A stretch of DNA of 64,000 nt, taken from assembly GCA_041751935.1 (NCBI GenBank), contig JBGSIA010000228.1, forward strand, positions 14,010 through 78,009. The letters are read 5' to 3'. Under the pieces are notes generated by a model that was not told where the DNA came from, searched no databases, and saw only the letters and a program-made list of their open reading frames with translations. A program made the translations under genes and the position numbers. Below, piece by piece: positions 34,301-41,416 of this stretch; positions within the stretch are counted from its first letter, which is position 1; each line of letters begins with the position of its first letter. This DNA comes from JBBSJZ01 sp041751935. GTDB lineage: Bacteria > Planctomycetota > Planctomycetia > Pirellulales > Pirellulaceae.

Positions 34301-34869
34301 GCGAACGTTCCCAGGCGAAAGCTGGTCAGCAACATTCGCAAGAATCAACCCCCAAGCCATCCTCGGAATCGTCGGCGAAAAATCCTCCCGGAGGCGACAA
34401 TCAACCAGGTGGTGATTCTGCTGGTGCCGGTCAACGCGACGGTTCACCAAGCGGTGACTCTGCAGGCGACGGCAGTGGCGACACAAAAACACCAGTCGAT
34501 GCACCGGATTTGGAGTACACCCAACGAGCAACGGATATGGTGCTCGATTACTTGAAGGAGACTCGCGACAAGCCGGATCGAGAATTGCTCAAACGCTTAG
34601 ATTGGACAGAACAAGAGATGCAAGAGTTTCAGCAGCGTTGGCAATCGCTGAGAGAATCCGCTGGGGATTTTCCCATTGGTGAAAATGAGCGGATTCGCGA
34701 GGCATTGGAAAGTCTGGGCATGCGACCCGGTGAGCAAGCGACAAGCGATCGAGCATTGGAACAGGATGCGTTACGCGGACTGCGTGACAGCGGCACGCGG
34801 CGTCCGCCCCCAGCAGCGTTCCGCGATGCGTTTGATGCTTTCCGTCGTGCGGCATCGCGTCAAGAATAG
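31399..34869 (+). CDS. Large membrane protein (DUF4175-like) with a very long hydrophilic repeat tail
   Basis: 1156 residues, with ATG preceded by GGAAGGA. Two membrane helices lie at about 50-70 (MVIAVAVTLAAWVVMDHWIY) and 75-100 (LALAVVVFGAIAYLVIVLIP), and a third near 175-192 (LAALACVVLLIGYAIL). An extracytoplasmic beta-rich region follows (about 200-550, Ig-like and DUF4175-like, e.g. HRPPRYTGEEPYHRSGGAVS). Residues 560-1030 are low-complexity Ser/Gly/Gln/Asn/Glu/Lys. A short conserved C-terminus (DLEYTQRATDMVLDYLKETR and RLDWTEQEMQEFQQRWQSL) ends the protein. Planctomycete relatives are often encoded near MoxR/VWA-type genes, but none is here. The tail is probably disordered and length-variable. 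Confidence 0.75.
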   Translation: MATATAANEPACDKRSNPPPSGQSRVDVVIDARIAEAAAALWRAEVIRSMLQMVIAVAVTLAAWVVMDHWIYSPTALVRLLALAVVVFGAIAYLVIVLIPLVRSKIRPEYAARSLERDLPQLRQGLVSYVMLRGASDGDELRGGMIRSLGAQTAGRLGAHDHLPSEAMGTFRWWLAALACVVLLIGYAILSPKDTLQSARRLVTPLAPISAPKRVSITEVTPGDAETLSGRAVAVSANIRGLGVDESAIIHWQSSGQPHQSSLQPESDGRLFKGTIELDHFTTGEVRYEIRAGDGVAGPYRLHVKDVPVIVSQSVFHRPPRYTGEEPYHRSGGAVSAVSGTVITLSATTNRAVAKAKIEFNPRPLGDSVSATAGVIEMQIHDNGTDVSSTFPLRSSRGRAAAVELDSYRIQVWDDSGQTSPDPIVYPIRVVEDLPPEVTIVIPQTTPKDVPIDAQQAIEVHAIDPDYGLATIELELRRGIDVLANPVLWRSELGASGNQVAEYRFRPTDHSLRVGDVISITALASDNRVLESDPSVEPNYSQTDAIQLRITMGEAPRVEPDRNDGLSKPDKRPATEQKSDGDQSGEQEQNGGGSGAGGKSGSKQQGDGQQGDGQQSDVQQSDGQQSDGPSGEESSGDGKSSSKQTGDGTSETGSSESGESSEMNQGEKPGASSDSSNPANSQPGTKAEPNRDGDATSGKPSDSPQNGEASPNDTGDAQPGTQAANKNAANKNTANKNTAKQNGTSAEGSDAADADGENSSKQSSESASEGTSSAEQSPDSGAGSSAKPQHDGEAFERIQKYLNDQQKKNQQENGGSSPPKQNTDGPEPSDGQQPGSEASDNDTQGQAKSGDRKSNPGNDQSAASANNTKQQPESGAAETDQPAGRKSPATSETDGKQANGSEQSPGEKMGGDQTGNEKSGEGESSQAESEKGELGNNESGKGETDDGASGSSPHPDGSKSKAKGATTSERSQAKAGQQHSQESTPKPSSESSAKNPPGGDNQPGGDSAGAGQRDGSPSGDSAGDGSGDTKTPVDAPDLEYTQRATDMVLDYLKETRDKPDRELLKRLDWTEQEMQEFQQRWQSLRESAGDFPIGENERIREALESLGMRPGEQATSDRALEQDALRGLRDSGTRRPPPAAFRDAFDAFRRAASRQE
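33214..33285. repeat. 15-bp tandem repeat (SDGQQ units) in the long tail
   Basis: Four full units (33214, 33229, 33244, 33259) and a partial fifth of (G/A)GCGACG(G/T)ACAGCAA encode repeated (G/S)D(G/V)QQ. Units differ by one or two bases. They are whole-codon repeats, so copy number can vary in frame. Confidence 0.85.
33571..33615. repeat. 15-bp tandem repeat (NKNTA units) in the long tail
   Basis: Three consecutive 15-base units, AACAAAAA(T/C)(G/A)CGGC(T/A), encode NKNAA, NKNTA and NKNTA. They lie in the same disordered tail as the SDGQQ repeats. Confidence 0.85.
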
Positions 34870-34917
34870 TCGTTCCCGCTGGCGGGAATCAGTCCATCAA
34901 CAACTTCAATAGAACTC

Positions 34918-36267
34918 ATGACACGCACTTTGTTCCGCGATGCTCGCGTCGTTACTCCGCAAGAAATACGCGTTACAAACGTCTTGATCGAGGACGGCAA
35001 GATTCTTGACGCGGATGCAATTGCCAGTGCAACAAGCGATTCCACGATCGATTGTCGAGGACTGTATTTATTGCCTGGTGTGGTTGACGACCAAGTTCAT
35101 TTTCGCGAACCGGGTTTGACGCACAAGGAAGACTTATCGACCGCATCACACGCTTGTGCCGCCGGTGGCGTGACAACGTATTTGGAAATGCCCAATACTT
35201 TTCCAGCGGCAACCACTCTTGCTGGCGTGCAGTCCAAGGAGTCGCTTGCGGCAAGCAAGTCGCTGGTGAATTATGGATTTTACATTGGTGCGACTCCGCA
35301 TAATGTCGCGGAATTAGCCAGCGCGAGCGATGTACCGGGGATCAAGATTTTTATCGGCAGCAGTACTGGTGATTTGCTTGTCGATGAGCAAGAAGCGTTG
35401 GAGCGGATCTTTTCTGGTACGACGTTACCCATTTGCGCCCATTGCGAAGACGAAACGACCGTGCGAGCAAATGCGGCGCGACTGGCGGGGACTACAGATG
35501 TTGCTGACCACTCGCGAATCCGCGACGAGACAGCCGCAGTGATTGCGACAAAGCGATCGATCGACTTGGCCCAGCGTCATCAACATCGATTCCACGTGCT
35601 GCATGTTTCGACGGCTGCGGAAGTGCCGCTGATCAAGGCCGCTGGTCCATTCATCACGGCAGAAGTTTGCCTGCATCACTTGTTCTTCAATGTTGATGAC
35701 TATGAGCGATTGGGGACTCGAATCCAGATGAACCCGTCAGTCAAGGCACATGCGGACAACGTTGAACTTTACGCAGCGCTGCATCGTGGTGACATTCAAG
35801 TGATCGCGACCGACCACGCGCCGCATACGCTTGAGGAAAAAACGAAACTGTATCCACAAAGTCCATCGGGTTTACCCGCCGTCGAGAACAGCTTGGCATT
35901 GATGTTGGATCAAGTCACTCGCGGTAAATGCAAACTAGAAAATATCGCTTCGTGGATGAGCGATGCACCGGCGCGGGTGTGGGGAATGGTCGGCAAAGGC
36001 CGGATCGAAAACGGTTATGACGCCGATTTGGTTCTCGTGGATATGACTCGTCAAAGAACGATTCGCGACGCGGACCAACATACCAAAAGTCGCTGGAGTC
36101 CCTGGGACGGCGTGACACTTACCGGATGGCCAGTCGCTACGTTTGTTGGCGGTCAACGAGTATGGAGCGAGGCCGCTGGGTTTGACGACTCCGTTCGCGG
36201 AAGCAAACCGCATTTTGATCACCAGCGAGGCGGTTTCTGGTCGACGCCTGACGGAATTGGTGTCTGA
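34918..36267 (+). CDS. pyrC: Dihydroorotase (class I)
   Basis: A 449-residue amidohydrolase, ATG 48 bases after the large membrane protein. The zinc-binding DQVHFREPGLTHKED block (HxR type), the NTFPAATT substrate loop, CAHCEDE, LHVSTAAEVPL (metal His), AEVCLHHLFF and ATDHAPHTLEEK (catalytic Asp) are all present. It closes N-carbamoyl-aspartate to dihydroorotate in pyrimidine synthesis. The length and the HFREPG motif place it with class I (PyrC/AllB-like) rather than the short E. coli PyrC. Allantoinase is an alternative but less likely. Confidence 0.9.
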   Translation: MTRTLFRDARVVTPQEIRVTNVLIEDGKILDADAIASATSDSTIDCRGLYLLPGVVDDQVHFREPGLTHKEDLSTASHACAAGGVTTYLEMPNTFPAATTLAGVQSKESLAASKSLVNYGFYIGATPHNVAELASASDVPGIKIFIGSSTGDLLVDEQEALERIFSGTTLPICAHCEDETTVRANAARLAGTTDVADHSRIRDETAAVIATKRSIDLAQRHQHRFHVLHVSTAAEVPLIKAAGPFITAEVCLHHLFFNVDDYERLGTRIQMNPSVKAHADNVELYAALHRGDIQVIATDHAPHTLEEKTKLYPQSPSGLPAVENSLALMLDQVTRGKCKLENIASWMSDAPARVWGMVGKGRIENGYDADLVLVDMTRQRTIRDADQHTKSRWSPWDGVTLTGWPVATFVGGQRVWSEAAGFDDSVRGSKPHFDHQRGGFWSTPDGIGV

Positions 36268-36301
36268 GTTAGCAACGACGGACTTATTCAGCGTGACTGA
36301 G

Positions 36302-37105
36302 TTACACGCCGAGACCTTCGGGCAGAGTTCCGTCGGCGACTTCGTCATCCCATTCGTCCATCAGCGGCCACGATTCAGCAAGCGTGCCAAAATCCGCCAT
36401 TTTCAAATAGCCGCGCACGCGATCGATTGTTTGCTGCAACATGGCGTCGTCCTTGCGGAAGATTGGGCCGTGGCTAGGTGCCAACCACTTAACGTCGCTA
36501 TCGCGGATTCGTTCCAGACTTTTGACAAAGGCCTTGATATCGCTCCCGTGATGCGCGTCGATTGCGCCTATGCATCCGTCACGATAGATATTATCGCCAC
36601 TGAGCAGTATGTCGCCGTGGCGGAAAGCGAGCTGACTGTCGGTGTGTCCTGGCGTGTGCCAAACTTCCAGTTCGATATTACCGACAGTGATAATATCCCC
36701 CTCAACGACTTGCGTCTCGATCGTGACCGGTGGCATTGCCAAGTGTAAGTTCTGTGGTTTTATCTCGGCCATCGTCTGCAGCACGTCACCAGATTCCAGT
36801 GGTTTCACTGCATTGGGGTGCGAGGTGATCGTCGTCTTGAGTAACTGTTTCGCTTTGGCCAGACCCTGGATATGGTCCACATCTGCGTGGGTAGCGACGA
36901 TTGTTTTGCAGCGAGAGACGGGAAAGTCCAAGCCACGAATCAATTCAATATAATCGTCTACGGTTTCTTCGTAGCCGATATCGATAAGGAGCCATTGATC
37001 GGCGTCATAGACGAGATAGACGTTGCATCCGAGCACTTCACCGGCTTGGAAGTTCAACTCAATGATGCCAGGAAAAATCGGTTTTCGGGTAAGCATGACG
37101 GACAT
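36302..37105 (-). CDS. MBL-fold metallohydrolase
   Basis: The start at 37105 (MSVMLTRKPIFPGI) is chosen, giving 267 residues; the frame opens 26 residues earlier without support. The metal-site motif is ATHADVDHIQGL, i.e. HxDxDH rather than the commoner HxHxDH. Later ligands are WHTPGHTDSQLAF (His), LLSGDNIYRDG (Asp) and LAPSHGPIF (His). This is a glyoxalase-II-like hydrolase of unknown substrate. It is convergent with pyrC, 34 bases apart. Upstream (37132-37202) lies a hairpin repeat element. Confidence 0.82.
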   Translation of the reverse strand: MSVMLTRKPIFPGIIELNFQAGEVLGCNVYLVYDADQWLLIDIGYEETVDDYIELIRGLDFPVSRCKTIVATHADVDHIQGLAKAKQLLKTTITSHPNAVKPLESGDVLQTMAEIKPQNLHLAMPPVTIETQVVEGDIITVGNIELEVWHTPGHTDSQLAFRHGDILLSGDNIYRDGCIGAIDAHHGSDIKAFVKSLERIRDSDVKWLAPSHGPIFRKDDAMLQQTIDRVRGYLKMADFGTLAESWPLMDEWDDEVADGTLPEGLGV

Positions 37106-37131
37106 TATGAGCAGTAAGGATTGGTCGGAAT

Positions 37132-37202
37132 AAAAGTGTCCGGTACCGTTTGCCAGGAGCTGGCCCGCGGGTGCTTCGCACAAATGGTACCGGACATTTT
37201 TT
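37132..37202. repeat. REP-like inverted-repeat element, 71 bases
   Basis: Left arm AAAAGTGTCCGGTACCGTTTG (37132-37152, two halves of 10 and 11 bases) pairs with CAAATGGTACCGGACATTTT (37181-37200) with few mismatches. A 28-base GC-rich centre separates them. The core GGTACCGGACA recurs at 55144-55154. It resembles mobile palindromic elements rather than a gene part. Confidence 0.7.
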
Positions 37203-37275
37203 CCGCTGGTTGCTTAGAGAATAGTTTTGGGGCATTGTAGGCAGCCGTAGCCAAGTCAAACACCCGACGAGACCG

Positions 37276-38223
37276 CTAACGCGTCGCGTGCCTGTCTGCC
37301 AACGCATCACGCAGACCTTCACGGTACGTCGGGAACTGTAAGCGGTTGACCAAATGCCGTTTCATTCGACGGTTCCAAATTCGTTTGTTGCTTTCCGATC
37401 GAAAACGTTTTGCCGAAGTGGATGCTGGCACGATAAATGACGGCGCCGAAGTAACCAATTGATGGGCAATCAAGCGATAAAAGTTTCCGCGTTGGACGGG
37501 CAGGTCATCGGCAACAACGTACAATCGATGTGGGGGATGCTCCCAACTCGCCAACACTGCTCGAGCTGCATCGTCGACATGAATGAGGTTCAGGTAACCA
37601 TTCTCGCGAGACTCGATCGGCCGCCCAGCAACGACGTCGGATGCCCGCGGAATTCGGTTTGGTCCATAGATCCCTGCCAATCGCAGGATCGTCCAAGGCT
37701 GTTTAGGGCGTATTCGCCACAACAATGATTCGGCCATCAAGTGCGCGGCGCCCCCATCACGCGTGGGTCGCGTTGTGCTGGCCTCGTCGACCCAAGAGCC
37801 ATCGGTTTGGTGGTAGACACCCGTCGTGCTGACGTAACAAAGGGGAACTTGCGGTGGCAAAACACGCAGTAAGTGTGAAAAACCGTCAACGATTGACTCA
37901 TAACGACCCAAGCGGCTGCGGGAATCGTAACTGACTGCAACGACAACTTGGTCAACGCTCGGCAAATCGCGCAGAGTGCGGCGGTCGGTCCAGTCGGCGA
38001 TAACCGGTGACAGGCCACGTGCGGCGAATTCGGACGTTTTCTCTCGGTTTCTGGTGGTGACAAAGACTTGGTGGCCGCGATTTTGAGCCAGATTGGCGAC
38101 TCGGCTGCCCAGGTATCCACAGCCGAAAACTAGGGTTCGTTTTGCAGTATTTGCGAGACTTTTGCTGCTATTTGGGGTCCAATGGGTAGAAATAGTTGAA
38201 CTTCCGTTTTTTTTCGTCGTCAC
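37276..38223 (-). CDS. NAD-dependent epimerase/dehydratase-like (SDR) protein
   Basis: A 315-residue Rossmann protein. The nucleotide-binding loop is RTLVFGCGYLGSRVANLAQN (around 29-48), the extended-SDR type without a typical third Gly. Next come DQVVVAVSYDSR, YVSTTGVYHQTDGSWVDE (Ser/Tyr region) and LAGIYGPNRIPR. The C-terminus (NRRMKRHLVNRLQFPTYREG) is the substrate side. Family members act on nucleotide sugars or are plain NAD-binding proteins such as YeeZ, which this resembles in length. The 28-residue N-terminal extension is Ser/Thr/Asn-rich and may not be translated. Confidence 0.82.
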   Translation of the reverse strand: MTTKKNGSSTISTHWTPNSSKSLANTAKRTLVFGCGYLGSRVANLAQNRGHQVFVTTRNREKTSEFAARGLSPVIADWTDRRTLRDLPSVDQVVVAVSYDSRSRLGRYESIVDGFSHLLRVLPPQVPLCYVSTTGVYHQTDGSWVDEASTTRPTRDGGAAHLMAESLLWRIRPKQPWTILRLAGIYGPNRIPRASDVVAGRPIESRENGYLNLIHVDDAARAVLASWEHPPHRLYVVADDLPVQRGNFYRLIAHQLVTSAPSFIVPASTSAKRFRSESNKRIWNRRMKRHLVNRLQFPTYREGLRDALADRHATR

Positions 38224-38292
38224 CTGAGTCAGGCCTTTTTGGCGGGATTGATTTATTGGCTACAATAGGGCCAAGTTCGTTTTCGCCAAGCC

Positions 38293-39483
38293 ATGGAGAA
38301 TCGATTGAAACGTTCTGAACAACCCCAACGCGTTTTGCCTGCTCGACGCGTTTCGCTTGTTTACATCGCTGGCCTCTTCGCCGTCGTGCTATTTGCAGCG
38401 GCAATGCTGCCTTGCGACTCGGTGGCTGCTCAAGAGTTCGCACCGTTGCCGCCGGAAGTCACCAACTCAGTCGTTCAACCGAATACGGTCATTCAATCCA
38501 ACTCCAGCGACCTATCCCCAATCACTTCGTCCAATTCATCCGGTGGCACGTCGATCCCCGTGACGGATTCACTCAGCAGGATCTATCGTAACGGCGGAGT
38601 GCCCAATTCACTTCAGGAAATGAGGGCTCTTGAGGCCCAGCAGAAACTGGTTGCAGCGTCTGCTATGGACTGTACCGTCAGCGTTCAGATTGGGCCTGCT
38701 CAAGGGTGTGGTGTGATTATCACGGGATCGGGTTACGTCCTCACCGCAGCTCATGTGGCGATGAGGCCCAATAAAGAAGCGATCATCACGCTGTCCACCG
38801 GCAAGCGTGTTCGCGCCAGAACCCTCGGCATGAATCGGGGAGTGGACGCAGGATTGATCAAAATTGACGGGGGACAAAACGAGGGTCGCCCGTGGCCCAG
38901 TGCTTCACTCGGTTCCAGTGACGATCTCGTGCCGGGAATGTGGTGTTTGGCGACGGGACATCCAGGCGGGTACGATGACGGCCGTGGTCCCGTGACGCGC
39001 GTGGGCCGCATTCTCGCTGTGCGACCGGACGCCATTGTGACTGATTGTGCACTCATCGGTGGCGATAGTGGTGGGCCATTATTCGATTTGGCCGGTAAGC
39101 TGATCGCGATCCACAGCCGAATTGGAAACGATGTTGCCGACAACTTGCATGTCCCCGTTGTCCATTATGATTATTCTTGGAACCGACTGGCAAAGGGAGA
39201 AGCTTGGGGCTTCCTTCCGGGTTTCAAACCTGTCTTGGGCGTATCGGGAAACCAATCTGTCGGTGTTGCTCAGGTGGTCGAAGTAAAGCCAGGTTCACCA
39301 GCGGAGGACGCAGGTTTTCAGGAAATGGACATCGTTGAGCAATTCGGTGACGCCGTGGTGACAGATTTCGATTCGCTTAAACGTGCTGTTGCCGACACGA
39401 TGCCTGGAGAACGAGCGATCGTTTGGGTCAATCGCGGCGGCCAACGCATTCGTTTGCTTGTCGAGATCGGTCGATCGGACTGA
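38293..39483 (+). CDS. Trypsin-like serine protease with C-terminal PDZ domain
   Basis: A 396-residue exported protease: a membrane/signal segment at 21-46 (LVYIAGLFAVVLFAAAMLP), a Ser/Thr/Asn/Pro-rich linker (50-105), a trypsin-like domain (about 125-275) and a PDZ (about 305-390). The triad is complete: His154 in LTAAHVAM, Asp186 in GVDAGLIKID and Ser259 in GGDSGGPLF. The PDZ has VKPGSPAEDAGFQEMDIVEQ. It is probably a periplasmic DegP/DegS-like quality-control or regulatory protease. The next gene begins 41 bases downstream and encodes a degenerate relative, suggesting joint work. Confidence 0.88.
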   Translation: MENRLKRSEQPQRVLPARRVSLVYIAGLFAVVLFAAAMLPCDSVAAQEFAPLPPEVTNSVVQPNTVIQSNSSDLSPITSSNSSGGTSIPVTDSLSRIYRNGGVPNSLQEMRALEAQQKLVAASAMDCTVSVQIGPAQGCGVIITGSGYVLTAAHVAMRPNKEAIITLSTGKRVRARTLGMNRGVDAGLIKIDGGQNEGRPWPSASLGSSDDLVPGMWCLATGHPGGYDDGRGPVTRVGRILAVRPDAIVTDCALIGGDSGGPLFDLAGKLIAIHSRIGNDVADNLHVPVVHYDYSWNRLAKGEAWGFLPGFKPVLGVSGNQSVGVAQVVEVKPGSPAEDAGFQEMDIVEQFGDAVVTDFDSLKRAVADTMPGERAIVWVNRGGQRIRLLVEIGRSD

Positions 39484-39524
39484 ATTATTCTTCTGTTTTC
39501 AATTGTCATTTTTTGATTTTATTC

Positions 39525-40592
39525 ATGCCCATGATCAACATTCAACACGCCGTTCACGCGACCCACCGAGCCGCAGCACTGCCAATCTCGGTGTTTTGTG
39601 GCCTGCTGGCCTTGATGCCGACGGCGGTCGCCCAGGATGAGCTTCCCGAATGGCTGCGAGCACGGCCAGGAGTAGGTTTGGTCAACCGTCGTGACTGTCA
39701 AGCGATGGCCGATTTGGTACGTCCGGTAGTCAGTGCCACTGGCGAAAGTATCGTCCAAGTCATTTGTGATGGTCGCGCTGTCGCGCTGGGAACGATCGTC
39801 GGCGCAGACGGATACATCCTGACAAAACGTAGTGAACTGACCGGAGATCCAATTCGCGTTCGCTTAGCGGACGATCAACTCCTTTCGGCTCGCGTTGCCG
39901 CAGTGCGCCGAGCAAATGACTTGGCGCTGCTGCATGTTGATGCCGCGCAAGACTTCCGCCCCGTTTCTTTCACGAGTGATTCGCCAGCGATCGGCAGTTT
40001 TTTGATCAGTCCTGGTCGTGACGCTCGTTCAATCGATATTGGCGTGGTCAGTTCACCTGCTCGTGCCATCCAGCACGAAGGAAGGTTGGGGGTTTATCTC
40101 GAAAACGACTCCGATGGACGGGCTCGAGTGGAACGGGTCATGCCTTCCAGCGGTGCCGAGGTTGCCGGAGTTGTCCGCGATGATCGCATTCTGGCAATCA
40201 ACGGCCAATCCGAATCGTCCAAAAACAGTGTGATGCGAACCTTGCATGCAATGTTCCCTGGTGAGAGTGTGCGCTTAACGATCGAACGCAGTGGAGCAAC
40301 GCTCGAATTGGATGCACGAATTCGTGAGTTTGGCCTGATGCAAGAATCCGAAAACGATTCCAAAGTGAACGGTCCTCGCAACTCACGCTTAAGCGGTTTT
40401 GATCTGGTTCTCCAGCACGACACGGTGCTCGAACCGGACGAGTGCGGTGGTCCTATTTTGGACTCGTCCGGTCGCGTGGTTGGGCTGAACATCGCCCGTG
40501 CCGGACGTGTTGTCAGTTACGCATTGCCCGCGTCGCTGGTCACATCAGAAATGGTTGGCATGCTCAGCGAAGCCCGCGCCGCCGCCCGCTAG
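39525..40592 (+). CDS. Degenerate trypsin-like protein with an internal PDZ domain
   Basis: The ATG at 39525 gives a signal peptide (residues 17-37, ending TAVAQ) and 355 residues; the frame reaches back to 39423 over the previous gene and is not used. The first barrel half has DGYILTKRSELTG, where KRS replaces the TNHHV catalytic His (around 101). Asp132 in RANDLALLHVD is kept. A PDZ is inserted at about 185-270 (MPSSGAEVAGVVRDDRILAI) before the second half, where ECGGPILDSSG puts Cys307 at the nucleophile position. It is probably not a normal serine protease. It may be a partner or regulator of the active enzyme just upstream. Confidence 0.75.
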   Translation: MPMINIQHAVHATHRAAALPISVFCGLLALMPTAVAQDELPEWLRARPGVGLVNRRDCQAMADLVRPVVSATGESIVQVICDGRAVALGTIVGADGYILTKRSELTGDPIRVRLADDQLLSARVAAVRRANDLALLHVDAAQDFRPVSFTSDSPAIGSFLISPGRDARSIDIGVVSSPARAIQHEGRLGVYLENDSDGRARVERVMPSSGAEVAGVVRDDRILAINGQSESSKNSVMRTLHAMFPGESVRLTIERSGATLELDARIREFGLMQESENDSKVNGPRNSRLSGFDLVLQHDTVLEPDECGGPILDSSGRVVGLNIARAGRVVSYALPASLVTSEMVGMLSEARAAAR

Positions 40593-41416
40593 CTCATCAC
40601 GCTGACTTGCATTCGTTCAACCAGCCAACGCATCGCGGTTTCAACCTCCGGTGCATGGTCCTCGGTCATCAAGCTAGCATGTCCGATGCCTGAGAGTGTC
40701 ACCACGCGTTTTTCGCCTGCGTAAACGTCGTGTACGGTTTTCTGCAGCGACGGTGGAACCAACTCGTCGTGCTCGGACTGAAAAAACACAGCCGGAAACT
40801 CGACCCGATTCGCCGTTCGAACCGCATCCATCTCTGGTGGAATTGCTTCAGCGACACGATGGAAAAGCCAACCCAACGGATACCTTTTGGCGACCCGTTG
40901 AATGACTTGTGTCAGGGGCGGAACGTTACGCAGCATCAAGCCCAGCGACGCGTTGCCAATCGAAAGTTCACCACCGCTAATGTTTGCCGCAACTCCGAGC
41001 GCCGCGGCACAACCGAGACTGTTCCCCGCAAGAATCACACGCGCGCTGTCGTTGCTGTGATTGGCTAACGCGTGCTGCACAAATTCCGAGGCGACATCGA
41101 CCAGGGTCAGCAAGCTCGCACGACCCTCGCTGCGTCCGTACCCCGGTGGATTCAGTGTCCATGTTTCGCCACTGAGATGCGGCAAAACGCAAAATGGGAA
41201 CTTGGTTGATCGCTCCGCTCGCCCTGATGTGCCGGGAAACTTCAGGACCAACCAATCGACTGATTCGTTTCGGCCGAGAGCGGATTGGATAAAGTATTCT
41301 ACCCGTCGACCGCGAGCAAAAAACTCGCGGCGTATTTGAGTTCCGGAATCGAGCGGATGTCGCGTGGGTCGCATCACCGCTCGGTCCAGCAATCGTAGAC
41401 GGAAGCGATTAATCAA
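40589..41416 (-). CDS. Alpha/beta hydrolase
   Basis: A 275-residue hydrolase whose end overlaps the convergent degenerate protease by 4 bases. Its start overlaps the metG stop by 4 bases, so the two are translationally coupled. Fold features: WLVLKFPGTSGRAERSTKFP, LNPPGYGRSEGRASL (oxyanion area), nucleophile elbow LAGNSLGCAAAL (Ser), FQSEHDELVPPSLQ (acid) and LSGIGHASLMT (His). No signal peptide. Substrate is unknown; FrsA/BD-FAE-like esterases are the nearest resemblance. Confidence 0.82.
   Translation of the reverse strand: MINRFRLRLLDRAVMRPTRHPLDSGTQIRREFFARGRRVEYFIQSALGRNESVDWLVLKFPGTSGRAERSTKFPFCVLPHLSGETWTLNPPGYGRSEGRASLLTLVDVASEFVQHALANHSNDSARVILAGNSLGCAAALGVAANISGGELSIGNASLGLMLRNVPPLTQVIQRVAKRYPLGWLFHRVAEAIPPEMDAVRTANRVEFPAVFFQSEHDELVPPSLQKTVHDVYAGEKRVVTLSGIGHASLMTEDHAPEVETAMRWLVERMQVSVMS

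Noticed and set aside
36143..36748. A 201-residue plus-strand frame overlapping pyrC and the MBL gene
   Set aside because: It is a shadow of two well-supported genes, convergent across their junction.
36302..37105. Loss of a metal ligand in the MBL hydrolase (HADVDH)
   Set aside because: HxDxDH is, as far as I know, a recurring variant in this superfamily, and the later His and Asp ligands are intact.
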